This document shows, piece by piece, positions 20,358-28,506 of a stretch of 64,000 bases of DNA. The position numbers and the translations under genes were made by a program. How positions within the stretch are numbered: the stretch's first letter is position 1; each line of letters begins with the position of its first letter. Location: positions 186,001 through 250,000 of the forward strand of contig NZ_AMBZ01000003.1 in assembly GCF_000293805.1 (NCBI RefSeq), in the 5' to 3' direction. The stretch is from Paenibacillus alvei DSM 29. Lineage in GTDB: Bacteria > Bacillota > Bacilli > Paenibacillales > Paenibacillaceae. Under the pieces are notes generated by a model. That model was given only the letters and a program-made list of their open reading frames with translations. It had not been told where the DNA came from and searched no databases.

Positions 20358-20392
20358 AGCCAAGATCCGATTTTAAGGATCTTGGCTTTCGT
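20358..20392 (+). terminator. Rho-independent terminator after PL8 lyase
   Basis: AGCCAAGATCC at 20358-20368 and GGATCTTGGCT at 20377-20387 form a perfect 11-bp stem with an 8-base loop, followed by TTCGTTGTT. Confidence 0.85.
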
Positions 20393-20398
20393 TGTTAA

Positions 20399-20464
20399 GG
20401 TCAAAATATTGCATATTTATAAAAAAATAATGCGTGTTTCTACCTATCTTTGATTTGCTATTAT
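20399..20464 (+). promoter_or_regulatory. YesN-type promoter of GH29-kdgK-kdgA operon
   Basis: GGTCAAAATATTGC at 20399 and TATTAT at 20459-20464, distance 60. The second box is not clear here. The remaining leader to 20559 is AT-rich with no gene. Confidence 0.55.
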
Positions 20465-20559
20465 TAGCCTAAGTTCGGTTTTTAATTTCTATATAGATAC
20501 TTATTATATCTTTTTTATATCTTTCAATATGTTGCTTAGAGAAAATGAGGGGGGGTTCA

Positions 20560-22074
20560 ATGGTTATTTACAGCAGTGGAGTTATAAGACCAGAGCAAGT
20601 TAAAGCGGCAGCGTTGGTGCGGCCATCGGAACGGCAGTTGGCAATTCAAGAGATGGAGTTTTATGCTTTTATACATTTTACAGTAAATACGTTCACGGAT
20701 CAGGAATGGGGCAGTGGGCAGGAGCAGCCGGATATTTTTAATCCGACACAGTTGGATGCACGACAGTGGGTGCGCGCTTGTAAGGCTGCAGGGATGAAAG
20801 GCCTGATACTAACTTGTAAGCATCACGATGGGTTTTGTTTGTGGCCGAGCGAGTATACCGAGCATTCGGTGAAGAATAGCCCGTGGAAAGATGGCAAGGG
20901 TGATGTTGTTCGTGAGGTGGCTGATGCTTGTCGTGAAGGCGGGTTGAAGTTTGGGATTTATTTATCGCCTTGGGATCGTCATGAGGCCTGTTATGGGGAT
21001 TCGCCAGCTTATAATGAGTACTTTACCAATCAACTGCGAGAATTGTTGACAGGGTATGGGGAAATCTTTTGTGTATGGTTCGATGGGGCTTGTGGTGAAG
21101 GTCCTAACGGCAAGCGACAAGTTTATGATTGGAATGGCTATTATGCACTGATTCGTGAATTGCAGCCAAATGCGAGTATTTCGGTTTGTGGACCGGATGT
21201 GCGCTGGTGTGGCAATGAGGCGGGGCATTGTCGCAAGTCGGAGTGGAGCGTAGTGCCTGCGGAGCTGCAGGATAAGGAGAGAATTCAGGAAAACTCACAG
21301 CAGGAAGATAATGCTGAATTCGCCAAGCGTTTCACTTCAGAAGATGAAGACTTGGGCAGCCGCGATATTATCGCCAATGTATCGGAGCTTGTCTGGTATC
21401 CAGCGGAAGTGGATACGTCGATTCGTCCGGGATGGTTCTATCATGCGAGTCAAGATGATCAAGTCAAGTCGCTTGATGAGCTGCGGAATGTGTACTATGG
21501 TTCGGTCGGAGGAAATGCTACGCTCTTGCTTAATATTCCTGCCGATACGCGCGGTCTGCTCCACGAGAATGATGTGCAGCGGTTAGAGGAGCTCGGGGCT
21601 TGGATTCGCAATACGTTTGAGACGAATGTGGCGCGCGATGCAGTTGCTGCGGCTAGTGAAGCGATGGCTGGACATGAAGCGGCCAATGTATTGGATGGCA
21701 ATCGAGATACGTATTGGGCTCCTGAGCAAGGTACAGAGGTGGCGAGTATCACTGTCGATTTAGGAACAGTGCAGACGTTCGACCATATCGTACTGCAGGA
21801 GTATCGCTATACGCAGAGAATTGAGAGTTTCCGCTTAGAGTATTGGCAAGTCGATGCTGCTGCAACGACAGAGGCAAGCACGGATACAACTGCAGGCAGA
21901 GGGACGTGGCAGCCAATACTGGAGGGTACCATTATCGGTCATAAGCGAATATGCCATTTTCCAGCTGTTCGCAGCAGTCGATTGCGTCTTCAGATCACTG
22001 GCTCGCGCTGGTGGCCAAACTTGTCCACATTCGAAGTGTACAATAGTCAGGTTCAGGGTGGTGAATGTGAATGA
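20560..22074 (+). CDS. GH29 alpha-L-fucosidase with C-terminal F5/8C domain
   Basis: About 504 residues, no signal peptide, so cytoplasmic. The GH29 catalytic domain (~10-345) has GLILTCKHHDGFCLWPSEYT and the nucleophile Asp175 in VWFDGACGEG. A discoidin-like domain (~350-500) follows. The pattern resembles the GH29-B branch (alpha-1,3/1,4-fucosidases), though subfamily assignment by eye is uncertain. Expected to remove terminal fucose from imported oligosaccharides. ATG 20560 follows AGGGGGGG; ATG 20545 lies within the ribosome site. It overlaps the next gene by 4 bases (ATGA), so the two are translationally coupled. Confidence 0.9.
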   Translation: MVIYSSGVIRPEQVKAAALVRPSERQLAIQEMEFYAFIHFTVNTFTDQEWGSGQEQPDIFNPTQLDARQWVRACKAAGMKGLILTCKHHDGFCLWPSEYTEHSVKNSPWKDGKGDVVREVADACREGGLKFGIYLSPWDRHEACYGDSPAYNEYFTNQLRELLTGYGEIFCVWFDGACGEGPNGKRQVYDWNGYYALIRELQPNASISVCGPDVRWCGNEAGHCRKSEWSVVPAELQDKERIQENSQQEDNAEFAKRFTSEDEDLGSRDIIANVSELVWYPAEVDTSIRPGWFYHASQDDQVKSLDELRNVYYGSVGGNATLLLNIPADTRGLLHENDVQRLEELGAWIRNTFETNVARDAVAAASEAMAGHEAANVLDGNRDTYWAPEQGTEVASITVDLGTVQTFDHIVLQEYRYTQRIESFRLEYWQVDAAATTEASTDTTAGRGTWQPILEGTIIGHKRICHFPAVRSSRLRLQITGSRWWPNLSTFEVYNSQVQGGECE

Positions 22075-23033
22075 ATAATCGAAATGCTCATCCGGAAGTG
22101 GTCACCTTCGGGGAAAGTATGGCCTTATTGATCGCCGAGGGAGGAAAAGGTCTTGAATACACATCGAATTTGACGCCATCCTTTGGTGGAGCGGAGACGA
22201 ATGTAGCGATCGGGTTGTCAAGGCTTGGACATTCCGTAGGCTGGTGCGGCCGGCTTGGAGATGATCCGTTCGGGCAGCGGATTTATAAGATGGTTCGGGG
22301 AGAAGGCGTAGATGTTACACGCGTTTCATTCACAGATGAAGCTCCAACCGGACTAATGATTCGAGAGAATGCGGGTGGAAGAAGTTCTGTTTATTATTAC
22401 CGCAAGCTGTCCGCGGCTAGTAAAATGACTCCTGAGCATTTGGATGAGGAATACATTGCTGGAGCAAAGATTTTGCATATCACCGGGATTACACCTGCGT
22501 TAAGTACATCCTGCGCAGAGACGGCGGCAGCAGCTATGGATATTGCGAAGCAGCACGGAGTCAAAGTGAGCTTCGATCCGAATTTGCGTTTAAAGCTATG
22601 GGATGTAAAAGCAGCCCAAAAGGTTCTGTTGCCATTGGCGCGAAAAGCAGATTATTTCTTGCCGGGATTAGATGAATTGAAATTGCTGTATGAGACGGAA
22701 TCGATGGATGAGATCGTTGCCAAGCTCGGTGAGATGTCCGCTGTAAGTATTATTAAAGGTGGCGAGGACAAAACCTATATTCTGGAGAACGGCAAACTGT
22801 CAGCGGTTCCTTACTATAAGGTTGATCATGTAGTCGATACGGTAGGAGCTGGAGATGGCTTCTGCGCCGGATTTCTAGCTGGTTTACTGCGGGCATATAG
22901 CCTTGAGGAAGCGGTTCGTCTCGGTAATTTAATTGGCTCGCAGGTAATCCAGACGGTTGGTGATTGGGAAGGTCTCCCTAACGGATCACAAATCGAGCGA
23001 TTGCTTGCCGGTAAGATGCATGTTGAGCGGTAA
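22071..23033 (+). CDS. kdgK: 2-dehydro-3-deoxygluconokinase (KDG kinase)
   Basis: 320-residue PfkB-family sugar kinase: KDG + ATP gives KDPG + ADP. It shows the N-terminal FGESMALL, FGGAETNVAIGLSRLG, and the catalytic PfkB signature DTVGAGDGFCAGF with Asp ~262. The context with KDPG aldolase, KduI and KduD makes KDG the likely substrate. The start overlaps the GH29 stop (ATGA). The aldolase gene follows after 61 bases. Confidence 0.92.
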   Translation: MNNRNAHPEVVTFGESMALLIAEGGKGLEYTSNLTPSFGGAETNVAIGLSRLGHSVGWCGRLGDDPFGQRIYKMVRGEGVDVTRVSFTDEAPTGLMIRENAGGRSSVYYYRKLSAASKMTPEHLDEEYIAGAKILHITGITPALSTSCAETAAAAMDIAKQHGVKVSFDPNLRLKLWDVKAAQKVLLPLARKADYFLPGLDELKLLYETESMDEIVAKLGEMSAVSIIKGGEDKTYILENGKLSAVPYYKVDHVVDTVGAGDGFCAGFLAGLLRAYSLEEAVRLGNLIGSQVIQTVGDWEGLPNGSQIERLLAGKMHVER

Positions 23034-23094
23034 GATGTGTTTCATTGAGAACTATTAATAGAAACGACATTCGATAAATGGGGAGGAGAACAAT

Positions 23095-23760
23095 ATGAAG
23101 AAAATGCAGATTACTCAGAAGATTGTACAGGAAGGTGTCGTTGCCGTACTTCGCGGAGAGACGGCAGAAGAAGTTGTTGCAATGGCCGAGGAAGCGATAC
23201 GCGGCGGAATTAAAGTGATAGAGATTACGATGACAGTTCCGCTTGCGTTGAAAGCGATTGAAAAACTAGCTCAAAAATATAAATGGGATTCGTCGGATGA
23301 ATCTACTTATGCGATTATTGGCGTAGGCACCGTGCTGGATGCTGAAACGGCACGCGCGGCGATTCTTAGCGGCGCCCAATTCGTAGTGTCTCCTTTCCTA
23401 AGCGCTGAGACCGTAACCATGTGTAACCGATATCGCGTACCGGTTATGCCAGGCACAATGACCATCAAGGAAATTAATGAAGCAATTGAGCTTGGAGCCG
23501 ATATCGTTAAGCTGTTCCCAGGCAACCTGTATGAGCCTTCTGTAATCAAGGCGATCAAAGGCCCATTGCCGCAGGCTAACATTATGCCGACTGGCGGTGT
23601 GTCGCTGGACAACCTTGGTGATTGGGTGAAAGCCGGAGCGGTAGCGGTAGGGATCGGCTCCGATTTGACGAATGAAGCCGTAAAGAACAAAGATTTCTCG
23701 TTGATTCGGAAGAGAGCTGCTGCATATGTAAATGCCTATCGTCAGGCAAAAGGAATATAA
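23095..23760 (+). CDS. kdgA: KDPG aldolase (2-dehydro-3-deoxyphosphogluconate aldolase)
   Basis: 221-residue class I aldolase splitting KDPG into pyruvate and glyceraldehyde 3-phosphate. The Schiff-base Lys139 lies in IVKLFPGN, followed by the phosphate-binding stretch IMPTGGVSLDN. Length fits the ~210-residue family. GGGAGGAGAA precedes ATG 23095. Last gene of the GH29-kdgK-kdgA operon; a strong terminator follows. Confidence 0.94.
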   Translation: MKKMQITQKIVQEGVVAVLRGETAEEVVAMAEEAIRGGIKVIEITMTVPLALKAIEKLAQKYKWDSSDESTYAIIGVGTVLDAETARAAILSGAQFVVSPFLSAETVTMCNRYRVPVMPGTMTIKEINEAIELGADIVKLFPGNLYEPSVIKAIKGPLPQANIMPTGGVSLDNLGDWVKAGAVAVGIGSDLTNEAVKNKDFSLIRKRAAAYVNAYRQAKGI

Positions 23761-23782
23761 ATATTCGAAATGATATACGCAG

Positions 23783-23821
23783 ATCGGACGAGTCAGGATG
23801 AATGAATCGTCCGATTTTTTT
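23783..23821 (+). terminator. Rho-independent terminator after kdgA
   Basis: ATCGGACGA at 23783-23791 pairs perfectly with TCGTCCGAT at 23807-23815, followed by a run of T. Confidence 0.88.
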
Positions 23822-23909
23822 GTGCAGCCAGACCAGGAAATAGAGTGACGAGTATAGGTTGATATATGATTCAAATTGATCATGATGTACGCAACTGAAG
23901 CCTACGATA

Positions 23910-23975
23910 TGTCAATAAACGACACATACATGGTCATAATCGTGCATCTATTTATAGGCAGGATGTCGATATAAT
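23910..23975 (+). promoter_or_regulatory. YesN-type promoter of GH95 gene
   Basis: Degenerate box 1 TGTCAATAA at 23910 and clear box 2 GGTCATAAT at 23932 (22 bases apart), with TATAAT at 23970-23975; distances 60 and 38, as in the promoters at 12297 and 36999. Confidence 0.6.
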
Positions 23976-24047
23976 GGTGCGAAGTACGATATTCAGGATA
24001 GGATACGAGCTATTACACAGATTCTTTACAGAAATGAGGGTAGCTTA

Positions 24048-26480
24048 ATGAATCATATAAACAACTATTATTTGCTTGAGCGAACAGCGGCCAGCAAATG
24101 GACGGAAGCATTTCCAATCGGTAACGGGCGCTTAGGGGGCGTTGTATATGGTGGGATACAGCGCGAGCAAATTCAATTGAATGAAGATTCGATTTGGTAT
24201 GGTGGTGCAAGGGATAACGATAATAGAGCTGCGCAAGCAGCGTTGCCGGATATTAAAAACTTGTTGCTGCAGGGTAACGTGCGCAAGGCAGAAAAGCTAG
24301 TGTTGAAGCATATGACGAACGTGCCACAATATTTCAACCCTTATCAGACATTAGGCAACTTGTTCTTGGATTTTGAACCGAATATAGAAGTTCATGCAAT
24401 CAATCAATATTGCCGTAAGTTAGATTTGGATCATGCTTTGGTTCAGGTAAATTATGAAGTGGGACGGCAAGATAAGGAAGGCAGAACGGCAACTCAGGCA
24501 ACTGGTGAAGCTCAGAAAGAGGCAATTCAGTACAGCCGCGAGATATTTTCTAGTGCTGCTGATCAGGTGCTGGTAATCCGGATGACAACGACCGATGAAG
24601 CAGGCTTAACCTTTGCAGCTAAATTCGATCGCCGACCATTCACCGGTGAAATGGTTCAGACAGATGATGGACAGGGTATTGCCATGCAAGGACAATTAGG
24701 AGCAGATGGCGTACGTTATGCTGTTGTGTTGCAGGCAGTAGTTGAGGGCGGACAGTGTCAGACGGCGGGCAATTATCTTGATATTCGCCAAGCTCGTGCA
24801 GTCACGCTTATTGTAGCAGCGCAGACTTCATTTCGCTGTGCGGATGCTTATGCTGTTGCTTGTCAGCAAGCGATACAGGCAGCAAAAGTGCCATATGAGA
24901 AATTGAAGCAGCGGCACTTGGATGATTATAAGCCGCTGTTTAACCGTGTGACGTTGGATTTGGAAGCGGAGGAAGGAGAAAGAACTGAGCCACAGCAGCA
25001 GGTTCCTGGACAGCAATGCTTGTCCACGTCGCAGCGGTTAGAACGCTACCGGCAAGGTGCAACTGATAATGGGCTGGAGGCTCTGTTTTATCAGTACGGG
25101 CGTTATTTGCTGCTTGCCAGCTCCAGACCGGGAACGCTGCCAGCTAACTTGCAAGGGATTTGGAACGATAGTTTTACTCCGCCATGGGAATCGGACTATC
25201 ATCTTAATATTAACTTGCAAATGAACTACTGGCTTGCCGAGACGGGGAATTTAGCCGAATGTCACATGCCGCTATTTGATTTTATTGAACGCTTAGTCAT
25301 TAATGGACGCCAAACCGCGCGCAATATTTATGGTGCACGTGGATTTGTTGCTCATACGAGCAGCAATCTGTGGGCGGATACAGGCATTTACGGTGAATAT
25401 GTGAGCGCCAACATGTGGCCAATGGGTGGCGCATGGATTGCGCTGCATATGTGGGAGCACTATTGTTATAACGGCTCACTTTCGTTTTTGCGCGAACGTG
25501 CGTATCCCGTGTTGAAAGAAGCGGCGTTATTTTTCTTAGACTTCTTATTGGAGTTGCCATCAGGACAGCTGGTGACCGTACCATCACTATCACCAGAGAA
25601 CTCGTATCGCAGTGAACAGGGGGAAGTCGGGGCGCTATGCTATGGTCCGTCGATGGACTCGCAAATTTTGTATGCGTTGTTTACAGCATGTATCCGTGCT
25701 GGCGAGCTGTTGCAACTGGATGAGGAAGGGCATTTGAAACAGGGGTTCCATGAGGACAAAGATTTACTGGCACAGTGGCAGCAAGTGCGCAGTAAGCTGC
25801 CACAGCCGCAAATCGGCCGCCATGGACAAATTATGGAGTGGGCAGTTGATTATGAGGAAGTAGAGCTGGGGCATCGCCATATTTCTCATCTATTCGCTTT
25901 GCATCCAGGAGAACAGATCATTCCCCATCGCAGTCCTGAACTTGGACAAGCTGCTAAGTTCACGCTGCAGCGGCGCCTAGCCCATGGCGGAGGACATACG
26001 GGCTGGAGTCAAGCGTGGATTGCTAACTTCTGGTCAAGGCTGGAAGAAGGAGATCAGGCACATCTGAGTTTGCGCAATCTATTAAGCAAAGCGGTACATC
26101 CGAACTTGTTCGGCGACCATCCTCCATTCCAAATTGATGCCAACTTTGGTGGAGCAGCAGCGATGCAAGAGATGCTATTGCAATCACACGGGGATGAAAT
26201 CCGGTTACTGCCGGCTCTTCCGCTTGCGTGGCGGCAGGGTCATGTTACTGGCTTGCGTGCCCGCGGTGGATTTACCATTGATATGGCTTGGCAGGCAGGC
26301 AAGCTGCAGCAGGCGCAGATAACGTCTGCGCTTGGTAAGCCTTGTGTTATTTATAGCACGGTTCCGCTTGCTTTTGAAACTGGTAAGCCATCAATGGCAG
26401 TGGCCGTAACACAGCCTGCGCCACATACGTATCAGTTGGATATCCCGCTTGGAGCTACGGTTACAGTACGCTTAGCGTAG
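24048..26480 (+). CDS. GH95 family alpha-L-fucosidase (or alpha-L-galactosidase)
   Basis: 810 residues, no signal peptide, so cytoplasmic. The inverting GH95 signature residues line up with the Bifidobacterium AfcA enzyme: Asn387 and Asn389 in HLNINLQMNYW, acid Glu517 in LSPENSY and Asp697 in QIDANFGG. The N-terminal super-sandwich starts FPIGNGRLGGVVYGG. Family members act on alpha-1,2-linked fucose, a few on L-galactose. ATG 24048 has only a weak site (GAGGGTAGC). Transcribed alone from the YesN-type promoter. Having both GH95 and GH29 suggests at least two fucosyl linkages in the target glycan. Confidence 0.92.
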   Translation: MNHINNYYLLERTAASKWTEAFPIGNGRLGGVVYGGIQREQIQLNEDSIWYGGARDNDNRAAQAALPDIKNLLLQGNVRKAEKLVLKHMTNVPQYFNPYQTLGNLFLDFEPNIEVHAINQYCRKLDLDHALVQVNYEVGRQDKEGRTATQATGEAQKEAIQYSREIFSSAADQVLVIRMTTTDEAGLTFAAKFDRRPFTGEMVQTDDGQGIAMQGQLGADGVRYAVVLQAVVEGGQCQTAGNYLDIRQARAVTLIVAAQTSFRCADAYAVACQQAIQAAKVPYEKLKQRHLDDYKPLFNRVTLDLEAEEGERTEPQQQVPGQQCLSTSQRLERYRQGATDNGLEALFYQYGRYLLLASSRPGTLPANLQGIWNDSFTPPWESDYHLNINLQMNYWLAETGNLAECHMPLFDFIERLVINGRQTARNIYGARGFVAHTSSNLWADTGIYGEYVSANMWPMGGAWIALHMWEHYCYNGSLSFLRERAYPVLKEAALFFLDFLLELPSGQLVTVPSLSPENSYRSEQGEVGALCYGPSMDSQILYALFTACIRAGELLQLDEEGHLKQGFHEDKDLLAQWQQVRSKLPQPQIGRHGQIMEWAVDYEEVELGHRHISHLFALHPGEQIIPHRSPELGQAAKFTLQRRLAHGGGHTGWSQAWIANFWSRLEEGDQAHLSLRNLLSKAVHPNLFGDHPPFQIDANFGGAAAMQEMLLQSHGDEIRLLPALPLAWRQGHVTGLRARGGFTIDMAWQAGKLQQAQITSALGKPCVIYSTVPLAFETGKPSMAVAVTQPAPHTYQLDIPLGATVTVRLA

Positions 26481-26535
26481 GCTGCGCTTGAGTTAATACA
26501 CAAAAAAGGAAATATAAAAGTCAAATAGGCAAAAA

Positions 26536-26600
26536 GGTCAAAATTGTTCACAATCGAGCAAAATAATTGACTTACTATTGCTGGGAGCATTTACTATGAT
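26536..26600 (+). promoter_or_regulatory. YesN-type promoter of kduI-kduD(-DUF2264)
   Basis: GGTCAAAATTGTTCAC at 26536 and TATGAT at 26595-26600, distance 59. The first 16 bases differ from the GH88 promoter (30358) only at the first base. Confidence 0.65.
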
Positions 26601-26681
26601 GGTTGTAGGTTCAATATCGAATGATCATCATTGTTCATTGTGATGAATCCAAGTCTATGAAATCGGGAGGAACTAGAAAAT

Positions 26682-27521
26682 ATGCAAACTATGGAGACAC
26701 GCTACGCGTATGCGCCACAATCGATCGCACGCATGACAACAGAAGAATTGCGCAAGGAGTTTTTAGTGGAGCAGGTGTTTGTTCCCGGTGAAATTCGCTT
26801 GACTTACTCGCATAATGACCGTTTGATCTTTGGTGGCGTAACACCTACGAAAGAGCCGTTGGAGATTAAGCTTAGTAAAGATTTGGGTGTGGAGTATTTT
26901 CTAGAGCGTCGCGAACTAGGTATCATTAATATCGGTGGTCCTGGGTTTATAACGATTGACGGTGTACGTGAATCGATGAGCAATCAGGATGGCTATTATA
27001 TCGGAAAAGAAACGAAAGAAGTGCTGTTTGCTAGTGCAGATGCAAGCAATCCAGCGAAATTTTATATTGCTTCTAGCCCGGCTCATCACAAATATCCGAA
27101 TGTGCGTATTTCGATTGATAACATTAAGCCAATGGAGACAGGTGCTGATAACACAATGAATAAGCGCAAAATTTATCAGTACATTCATCCGAATGTGTGT
27201 CAGTCATGCCAGTTGCAAATGGGCTATACGCACCTAGAAGAAGGAAACGCTTGGAATACGATGCCATGCCACACGCATGAGCGACGCATGGAAGCGTATG
27301 TATACTTCGATTTGGAAAGTGACAACAAGGTATTTCATTTCATGGGCAAACCTGATGAGACGAAGCATCTCGTAGTCGGCAATGAGCAAGCGGTTATCAG
27401 TCCAAGCTGGTCCATTCACACTGGCGTTGGCACTAGCAACTATACGTTTATTTGGGCAATGTGCGGCGAGAATATCACATATACCGATATGGATATGGTC
27501 GCTATGGACGATCTAAAGTAG
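26682..27521 (+). CDS. kduI: 5-keto-4-deoxyuronate isomerase
   Basis: 279-residue cupin isomerase converting 5-keto-4-deoxyuronate (from unsaturated uronic acids) to 2,5-diketo-3-deoxygluconate. The zinc ligands are all visible, His197, His199, Glu204 (HTHERRMEAYVYF) and His246 (WSIHTGVG), one position off the E. coli enzyme. GGGAGGAAC precedes ATG 26682. It acts right after the GH88 hydrolase and just before KduD, encoded 41 bases downstream. Confidence 0.95.
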   Translation: MQTMETRYAYAPQSIARMTTEELRKEFLVEQVFVPGEIRLTYSHNDRLIFGGVTPTKEPLEIKLSKDLGVEYFLERRELGIINIGGPGFITIDGVRESMSNQDGYYIGKETKEVLFASADASNPAKFYIASSPAHHKYPNVRISIDNIKPMETGADNTMNKRKIYQYIHPNVCQSCQLQMGYTHLEEGNAWNTMPCHTHERRMEAYVYFDLESDNKVFHFMGKPDETKHLVVGNEQAVISPSWSIHTGVGTSNYTFIWAMCGENITYTDMDMVAMDDLK

Positions 27522-27562
27522 ATAGATGAATAGATAGGGTATATAGAGAAGGGAGTATTAAA

Positions 27563-28369
27563 ATGTCACAATTTTCGGTAGATCGTTTTCGCCTTGATGG
27601 TAAAGTCGCTCTCGTAACAGGTGCAGTGTACGGGATCGGATTTGAATTGGCAAGCGCTATGGCGCGTGCGGGTGCAACAATTGTATTTAATGACCGTAAG
27701 CAAGAAGGAGTAGAGCGCGGTATTGCTGCTTATAAGGAAATCGGCATTGAGGCACACGGATATGTATGCGACGTGACCGACGAGTCAGGTGTACAAGCGA
27801 TGGTGCAACAGATTGAAGCGGAAGTTGGAGTCATTGATATTCTTGTCAACAATGCTGGCATTATTAAGCGGATTCCAATGATAGAAATGACTGCGGAAGA
27901 GTTCCGTGAAGTCATTGATATTGACTTGAACGGACCATTTATTGTTTCCAAAGCGGTTATTCCAGGAATGATTAAAAAAGGCGGCGGTAAAATTATTAAT
28001 ATTTGCTCGATGATGAGTGAATTAGGACGGGAAACGGTGTCTGCTTATGCTGCTGCCAAAGGCGGCCTCAAGATGCTAACCCGCAATATCGCTTCTGAGT
28101 ATGGCAAATATAATATCCAATGTAATGGTATCGGACCAGGCTACATTGCTACGCCGCAAACAGCGCCGTTGCGTGAACTTCAAGCTGATGGCAGCCGTCA
28201 TCCGTTTGATTCCTTTATTATTGCGAAGACACCTGCAGAGCGTTGGGGAGAAACGGAAGATTTAGCAGGTCCTGCAGTATTCTTGGCTTCACCAGCTAGT
28301 GACTTTGTCAATGGACATGTTTTATATGTTGACGGTGGAATCCTTGCCTATATTGGGAAGCAGCCTTAA
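27563..28369 (+). CDS. kduD: 2-deoxy-D-gluconate 3-dehydrogenase / KduD-type SDR
   Basis: 268-residue short-chain dehydrogenase reducing 2,5-diketo-3-deoxygluconate to KDG with NAD(P)H. Cofactor motif TGAVYGIG, then NNAG, catalytic Ser in CSMMS and YAAAK are present. Slightly longer than the usual ~253 residues. Location after kduI fixes the assignment. The start has GAAGGGAG. A hairpin terminator follows. Confidence 0.93.
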   Translation: MSQFSVDRFRLDGKVALVTGAVYGIGFELASAMARAGATIVFNDRKQEGVERGIAAYKEIGIEAHGYVCDVTDESGVQAMVQQIEAEVGVIDILVNNAGIIKRIPMIEMTAEEFREVIDIDLNGPFIVSKAVIPGMIKKGGGKIINICSMMSELGRETVSAYAAAKGGLKMLTRNIASEYGKYNIQCNGIGPGYIATPQTAPLRELQADGSRHPFDSFIIAKTPAERWGETEDLAGPAVFLASPASDFVNGHVLYVDGGILAYIGKQP

Positions 28370-28397
28370 TTTACGAATAGTAAGATGAAAATATTGA

Positions 28398-28430
28398 GAC
28401 TAACAGGAGTACGTTGCTGTTAGTCTTTGT
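28398..28430 (+). terminator. Rho-independent terminator after kduD
   Basis: GACTAACAG at 28398-28406 pairs with CTGTTAGTC at 28417-28425, then TTTGT. No GGTCAAAAT box lies between here and the DUF2264 gene, so that gene may depend on read-through. Confidence 0.75.
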
Positions 28431-28506
28431 AATTTATCTGATGTGTACGATGTGAGCTATGAGGTTTGTTGTGCTGTGAAAACTGTTGAAGGAAGCGTGA
28501 ATAATC